DNA from: Claveliimonas acetigenes
GTDB taxonomy: Bacteria; Bacillota; Clostridia; Lachnospirales; Lachnospiraceae
Assembly: GCF_025567385.1 (NCBI RefSeq)
Contig: NZ_JAOQJU010000018.1
Location: 1 to 64,000 of the forward strand
Reading direction: 5' to 3'
DNA: 64,000 bases
Shown here: positions 60,371 through 64,000 of the stretch, piece after piece
Layout of the letters: every line of letters begins with the position of its first letter
Numbering within the stretch: the stretch's first letter is position 1
Notes under the pieces: model-generated
Database searches by the model: none
The model's input: the letters and a program-made list of their open reading frames with translations, nothing else
What the model was told of the DNA's origin: nothing
Position numbers and translations under genes: made by a program

Positions 60371-60533
60371 ACTTTTGACCCCTGTTAAGGAGTGACGAAT
60401 CGCTTAAATAGCCAGAAAAAATCATTATATTTTTTGCTTACAGTACATGTTTTACTCAACTCAAAGGCAGCAAGCCTTAGAACATTAAAATGCATTGGGC
60501 GCACCAAGTGAGTCGCCCGGAAAGGAGGCACCT
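60371..60533 (+). promoter_or_regulatory. Leader of the MT-A70 gene with a hairpin before the ribosome site
   Basis: No gene is visible. GGGCG (60497-60501) and CGCCC (60514-60518) form a short stem directly before AAAGGAGG, which could hide or expose the ribosome site. Confidence 0.4.
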
Positions 60534-61193
60534 ATGCCAGATCAAAGACACCCTACAACCGAACCTCTCATCTCTACGACCGAATTCACTGCTCCTTCGA
60601 CAAAGTTAGTGTGGCCGGAACCTCGTAAAAAGTTCAGCGTTATAGTCGCAGATCCGCCTTGGGATAAAGATCAAAAAGGCAGACATGGTGCAGGAAGACA
60701 TTACAATCTCATGACTCTTGACTCCATCATGAATATGCCAGTTGAAGATTTGGCTGAAGAAAATGCACATCTTTGGCTATGGGTAACGAACAGTACATCG
60801 CATGATGCATTTCATGTGATGGAAAAATGGGGCTTCACCTTCCGTAGGATGTTCCACTGGGATAAACCAGTGATGGGACTTGGAAATTATGGCAGAACTG
60901 CAAGTGAGGCAGTTTATCTAGGAACACGAGGTAAAGCACCAGTTAAATTCCGCTCGCAACCCGACTGGTTCTTTAGTCCGCGCCAAGATCATTCACATAA
61001 GCCTGAAGAATTCTTCGCAATCGTTGAGAGGCTTTATGACGGACCTTATCTCGAGTTATTTGCCCGTAGACATCCAAGCAGTAATAAAGATTGGAGTGTT
61101 TGGGGTAACGAGATTGAATCAGATATATTTATCCCCGGCTATCCGGTTCCTAAGTATAGTGCGAAGGCCATTCTGCCGAAGGAGGAGGCGTAA
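60534..61193 (+). CDS. MT-A70-family adenine methyltransferase
   Basis: At 219 residues, the SAM-dependent N6-adenine methyltransferase motif DPPW is in VIVADPPWDKDQKGRHGAG, followed by LWLWVTNS, HDAFHVMEKWGF and the C-terminal PYLELFARR, all characteristic of MT-A70 (IME4-like) enzymes, which on phages and mobile elements usually methylate DNA. The start at ATG 60534 follows AAAGGAGG; an upstream GTG at 60495 lies inside the leader hairpin. It could shield the element from host restriction. The stop overlaps the next start region. Confidence 0.9.
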   Translation: MPDQRHPTTEPLISTTEFTAPSTKLVWPEPRKKFSVIVADPPWDKDQKGRHGAGRHYNLMTLDSIMNMPVEDLAEENAHLWLWVTNSTSHDAFHVMEKWGFTFRRMFHWDKPVMGLGNYGRTASEAVYLGTRGKAPVKFRSQPDWFFSPRQDHSHKPEEFFAIVERLYDGPYLELFARRHPSSNKDWSVWGNEIESDIFIPGYPVPKYSAKAILPKEEA

Positions 61194-61199
61194 TGAATA

Positions 61200-61394
61200 A
61201 TGAACTCTCCAGAAAGCCTGATTTCAAGAATCCTGAAGATAGCAGTCTCACTCGTCATCTCGGCTTATCTTATCAAGATGAGTGTCTGTATTATAGCGAG
61301 CGTTTGGAAAATCATTGCACTCATCGCTGTCATTGGCATTGGCCTCTACATCGCCATTCGTATCTGGCGGAACCGGCATGGCGGGCAATGGTAG
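61200..61394 (+). CDS. Small two-helix membrane protein
   Basis: The 64 residues hold two hydrophobic helices (ILKIAVSLVISAYLIKMSVC and then IIALIAVIGIGLYIAIRIW) and a basic end WRNRHGGQW. Another frame, from ATG 61193, spans the same DNA but gives an unlikely His/Tyr/Trp-rich chain without helices, so I favour this one; GGAGGAGG is about ten bases upstream. Small membrane proteins like this stand next to coupling ATPases in conjugation clusters, but no named family is evident. Confidence 0.6.
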   Translation: MNSPESLISRILKIAVSLVISAYLIKMSVCIIASVWKIIALIAVIGIGLYIAIRIWRNRHGGQW

Positions 61395-61406
61395 GAGGAC
61401 CGCATT

Positions 61407-63566
61407 ATGGCTAGAAGCGAACTCACGGATATTACTTGGAAAGAAGTAATCTGGCACCGACCATTTAAGCTAGAACAGGTAATAGACATGCTAAACCATC
61501 TTGCTGCTCTGAAGAATCGGGGTGCTATCATCTGGGAAACTCGAGCCAGCAATGGCAAGATTATTCACCTCATAGGTACACAGACCCGATTCTGGAATAG
61601 AGTTGCCGAGACTATAAAAGTACATGGAGATATTGAATTCTATAGCTTTGAAAAGGAGCACCGGGCGGTAATCACGACCGCCCGGAAGCTCAAGATATCA
61701 CACTCGAATCTGTCGCTCAGAACAGATATAACGGAGTCGACAATTCGAGCAGGACTTGCAGCCTTAGCTGCTACAGCTCCAAACGAAGAAGCTGTACTTC
61801 AGATTATACTAGGAAAAGCTTTTTCTCCAAATGTTCTCCCTAAGAACATATCTGATCCTTCCATGACTTGGCTGGATGCTGCCCTCGGGCATGCCACGCA
61901 AGCAAGCGCAGAAACCAGAAAATCTATGAAGGAGAAAGCTGAACAGTATAATTTCGAGTCGGTTATTCGTATAGGCGTTACGAATAAGGCGGCTAGTAGT
62001 CGCATTGGCAACATCGCATGCGCATTTCGAGTCTTAGAATCGGTTGGAGTCAGGATTACTGAAGAAAAGGAAAAGGCAGAAAATCTTAATCTCGCACATA
62101 TTCCTTGGCAATTTCCATTAAAGCTCTCCATTAAAGAGCTAGCCAGTTTTCTACTCCTGCCTTTTGGTATCGATGAACTACCGGGTACGCTCGGTCTGCA
62201 TCCACGCATGGTGCATCCACCAGAATGGTATGCGAATCCACGCCATATGAGCCAGGACAGAACTTTTGCTGAATCTCTTAATCCGTCAAACGCGCAGAAA
62301 CTGAGTATTTCGCCAGAGGCTGCTCTGGAACACACTATCATCCTCGGTCCGACCGGATCCGGTAAGTCTACTGCGATGCTGAACCTCATCCTTGCAGATA
62401 TTAATGCCGGACGTAGTGTTTTAGTACTCGATCCCAAAGCTGATCTCGTTACTAATATTTTGGAGCGTATCCCGATGGATCGAGCTGATGATGTAGTGGT
62501 TATAAATCCCGCAGATGATCAGCCAGTTGGTTTTAATCCCCTATCTCTACCCGGAGATTCTACATTAATAGCCGATGCAATTCTCGCAGTATTCAAAGAG
62601 ATATTCTCAGACAATTGGGGGATAAGAACTCAGGATGTGCTTAGTGCCGCTCTCATGACCCTATGTGCTACCAAGGATGTAACACTCCTTTGGCTTCCAG
62701 CTCTTCTCATGGACGAAAACTTCCGCGAGAAAATCACTAAGGATATTAAAGATAAAATTGCACTCAAACCTTTCTGGGATACTTTTAGTAACCTCAGACC
62801 AGCCGAACGTGAGCAATGGGTAGCTCCAGTACTTAATAAGGTTAGGCAGTTTTTGTTCAGGCCAGGACTGCGAGGCATTTTAGGACAAAGCAATCCAAAG
62901 TTTCAACTGACCGATTTATTTTACCAGCGCAAGATAGTCCTAGTCCCCCTTAATAAGGGCGTAATCGGGGCAGAAAGCGCCAAACTCCTTGGTAGCCTAA
63001 TCGTAGGCCTAAGCTGGACGTTAGCCCTTTCTCGGGCGAATATTCCGCCGGAGAAGCGGCACCTGGTCTCCTTATATATAGACGAGCTACAAGATTATCT
63101 GAGTTTGCCAACCGATCTTTCTGATGCATTAGCACAGGCTCGTGGACTTGGTGTTGGTATTACGATGGCTCATCAATATCGCGCACAGCTCCCACGGGAG
63201 ATTCAGGCAGGCGTTGATGCGAATGCGAGGAATAAGATCGTATTTGGACTTAATGCAAGCGATGCTCGAGACATAGCAGCGATGGCTCCAGATCTAACCA
63301 TGCTGGATTTTATGAGCCTACCAAGATACCACGTCTACACTAACTTCATGTACTACGGTAGACCGACTGGCTGGGTTCAAGGCAAGACCTGTCCACCGAC
63401 GCACATGCTGCATACTGCCGCTGACATTAGTGCCAGAAGTCAGATACGCTATGGCCGCCCAAGAGATGAAGTTGAGTCGGATTTTATCAAGCTTATGGAG
63501 TCAAATGAAGAAAGCCCCAACGGCGAAACCGATGAAAGTATTATCGGAAGGCGCAGAATCATCTGA
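61407..63566 (+). CDS. TraG/VirD4-like conjugation ATPase
   Basis: At 719 residues. After a mixed N-terminal domain of about 280 residues without membrane helices comes the motor. Walker A is GPTGSGKS (314-321) in an HTIILGP context, then VLVLDPKADLV, Walker B SLYIDELQDYL (near 557), GVGITMAHQYRAQLP and the arginine-bearing ARNKIVFGL. This is the HerA/FtsK-like group used as type IV coupling protein or DNA-transfer ATPase on plasmids and integrative elements. Lacking its own membrane anchor it may dock on the two-helix protein coded before it. TAGGAGG precedes the ATG. A replication-relaxation gene follows, a pairing common on conjugative elements. Confidence 0.85.
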   Translation: MARSELTDITWKEVIWHRPFKLEQVIDMLNHLAALKNRGAIIWETRASNGKIIHLIGTQTRFWNRVAETIKVHGDIEFYSFEKEHRAVITTARKLKISHSNLSLRTDITESTIRAGLAALAATAPNEEAVLQIILGKAFSPNVLPKNISDPSMTWLDAALGHATQASAETRKSMKEKAEQYNFESVIRIGVTNKAASSRIGNIACAFRVLESVGVRITEEKEKAENLNLAHIPWQFPLKLSIKELASFLLLPFGIDELPGTLGLHPRMVHPPEWYANPRHMSQDRTFAESLNPSNAQKLSISPEAALEHTIILGPTGSGKSTAMLNLILADINAGRSVLVLDPKADLVTNILERIPMDRADDVVVINPADDQPVGFNPLSLPGDSTLIADAILAVFKEIFSDNWGIRTQDVLSAALMTLCATKDVTLLWLPALLMDENFREKITKDIKDKIALKPFWDTFSNLRPAEREQWVAPVLNKVRQFLFRPGLRGILGQSNPKFQLTDLFYQRKIVLVPLNKGVIGAESAKLLGSLIVGLSWTLALSRANIPPEKRHLVSLYIDELQDYLSLPTDLSDALAQARGLGVGITMAHQYRAQLPREIQAGVDANARNKIVFGLNASDARDIAAMAPDLTMLDFMSLPRYHVYTNFMYYGRPTGWVQGKTCPPTHMLHTAADISARSQIRYGRPRDEVESDFIKLMESNEESPNGETDESIIGRRRII

Positions 63567-63650
63567 CCTTCCGCTAGACCTTTCGCGCCCCTAAGAACTT
63601 TAAAATAAGCGGCAAGCTTCGCCGACATAAGCATTTTCTGGGAAGCGACT

Positions 63651-63670
63651 GTTAGCTCTACCGAGCTAAC
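63651..63670 (+). promoter_or_regulatory. Perfect hairpin before the replication-relaxation gene
   Basis: GTTAGCTC-tacc-GAGCTAAC, 15 bases before GAGGAGG. A further dyad CGGC-aagcttc-GCCG lies near 63611-63625. The rest of 63567-63695 holds no gene. Confidence 0.65.
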
Positions 63671-63695
63671 TTCGCCCGCCCCCGAGGAGGACTCT

Positions 63696-64000
63696 ATGAC
63701 GAAAACTGTAACCGACCGAATGTTGCGGATATATGCACAACGTCTAAGCGACCGAGATATTGCGATCCTCAAATCACTGGCAAAATGTACCTTTATGCTG
63801 ACCGGGCAAATCCAACGTCTCCATAACACCGATGCTTCAACTCAGACGGCAGCTCTTCGAGCTACAGCTCGTGAAATGAAAAAACTCAAAGAATATGGTC
63901 TCGTCAAAAATCTAGACCGAAGAATTGGTGGCGTCAGAGGTGGCTCATCGTCTCTGGTCTGGCACTTAAGTGAAGCCGGATATAGATTGCTGAAACTTGA
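63696..64000 (+). CDS. Replication-relaxation-type winged-helix protein (partial)
   Basis: The 101 residues in the window begin MTKTVTDRMLRIYAQRLSDR, then DIAILKSLAKCTFMLTGQIQ, with wing-like LKEYGLVKNLDRRIGG and SLVWHLSEAGYRLL. The order (helices, recognition helix around TAALRATAREMKKLKE, wing, S-E-A-G) is that of the replication-relaxation family, winged-helix proteins of plasmids and integrative elements. GAGGAGG five bases before ATG 63696 supports the start. The gene runs past the window edge; family members are commonly around 200-300 residues. Confidence 0.7.
   Translation, partial: MTKTVTDRMLRIYAQRLSDRDIAILKSLAKCTFMLTGQIQRLHNTDASTQTAALRATAREMKKLKEYGLVKNLDRRIGGVRGGSSSLVWHLSEAGYRLLKL

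Noticed and set aside
61193..61414. 73-codon frame starting at 61193
   Set aside because: Overlaps the two-helix membrane protein frame; its product is unnaturally rich in His, Trp and Tyr, while the other frame makes two clean helices.

Overview
The window looks like the chromosome of a spore-forming Firmicute of the Lachnospiraceae type. The evidence is the pyrC-pyrF-pyrK-pyrD cluster with a two-subunit (PyrD/PyrK) dihydroorotate dehydrogenase, addB-addA, a divergent small acid-soluble spore protein, ftsE-ftsX next to a coiled-coil M23 hydrolase, and a very large Rhs protein with DNRLRE-like and ricin-like domains. This is inference from gene content; no rRNA is present to settle the taxonomy.

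From 0 to 42.27 kb the sequence reads as ordinary chromosome, mostly minus strand. It holds rubredoxin; the pyrimidine operon; an envelope/division cluster (CdaR-type regulator, ftsE, ftsX, M23 hydrolase, S41 protease); a WecG/TagA-like protein; a spore protein; a PspC-DUF4097-DUF1700-PadR envelope-stress-like set with a textbook promoter/operator; TPR-hflX-addB-addA; a zinc/cadmium ArsR-P-type ATPase pair with palindromic operators; ung, hisF and hisH; a two-component system; a six-copy 62-bp minisatellite; and tRNA-Ala(CGC). Next comes a 2362-residue Rhs protein followed by four tandem paralogous membrane proteins, which could be its immunity genes. A MarR-GNAT pair ends at a strong terminator at 42.27 kb.

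Directly after that terminator the content turns mosaic. There is a 5'-truncated HTH/recombinase-like gene and a fragment of a type III restriction enzyme. Then comes a Firmicute-type surface protein and a two-component module with a pseudokinase-like sensor, a separate kinase and a LuxR-type regulator. The last 3' part of that regulator is repeated downstream of an unknown gene.

From about 50.2 kb to the end the genes have another character. They comprise a complete type III restriction-modification pair, a frameshifted type IV prepilin whose N-terminus resembles those of Saccharibacteria (from memory, not searched), a candidate non-coding RNA, and a plus-strand mobile-element operon. That operon encodes a 45-residue peptide, a small E2-like protein, a JAB/JAMM-ThiF(E1) fusion, a Clp/Hsp100-type unfoldase, an MT-A70 methyltransferase, a small membrane protein, a TraG/VirD4-like ATPase and a replication-relaxation-type winged-helix protein cut by the window end.

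The most notable candidate system is the E2-like / JAB-E1 / Hsp100 set at 56.87-60.30 kb. It has parts for attaching a modifier, removing it and unfolding a target, on a conjugative-type element, with no obvious beta-grasp modifier. The change of gene character near 50.2 kb could be an integrated element or an assembly join. Two apparent one-base deletions in A-runs (Arc-like gene, prepilin) make read or assembly error a live possibility.
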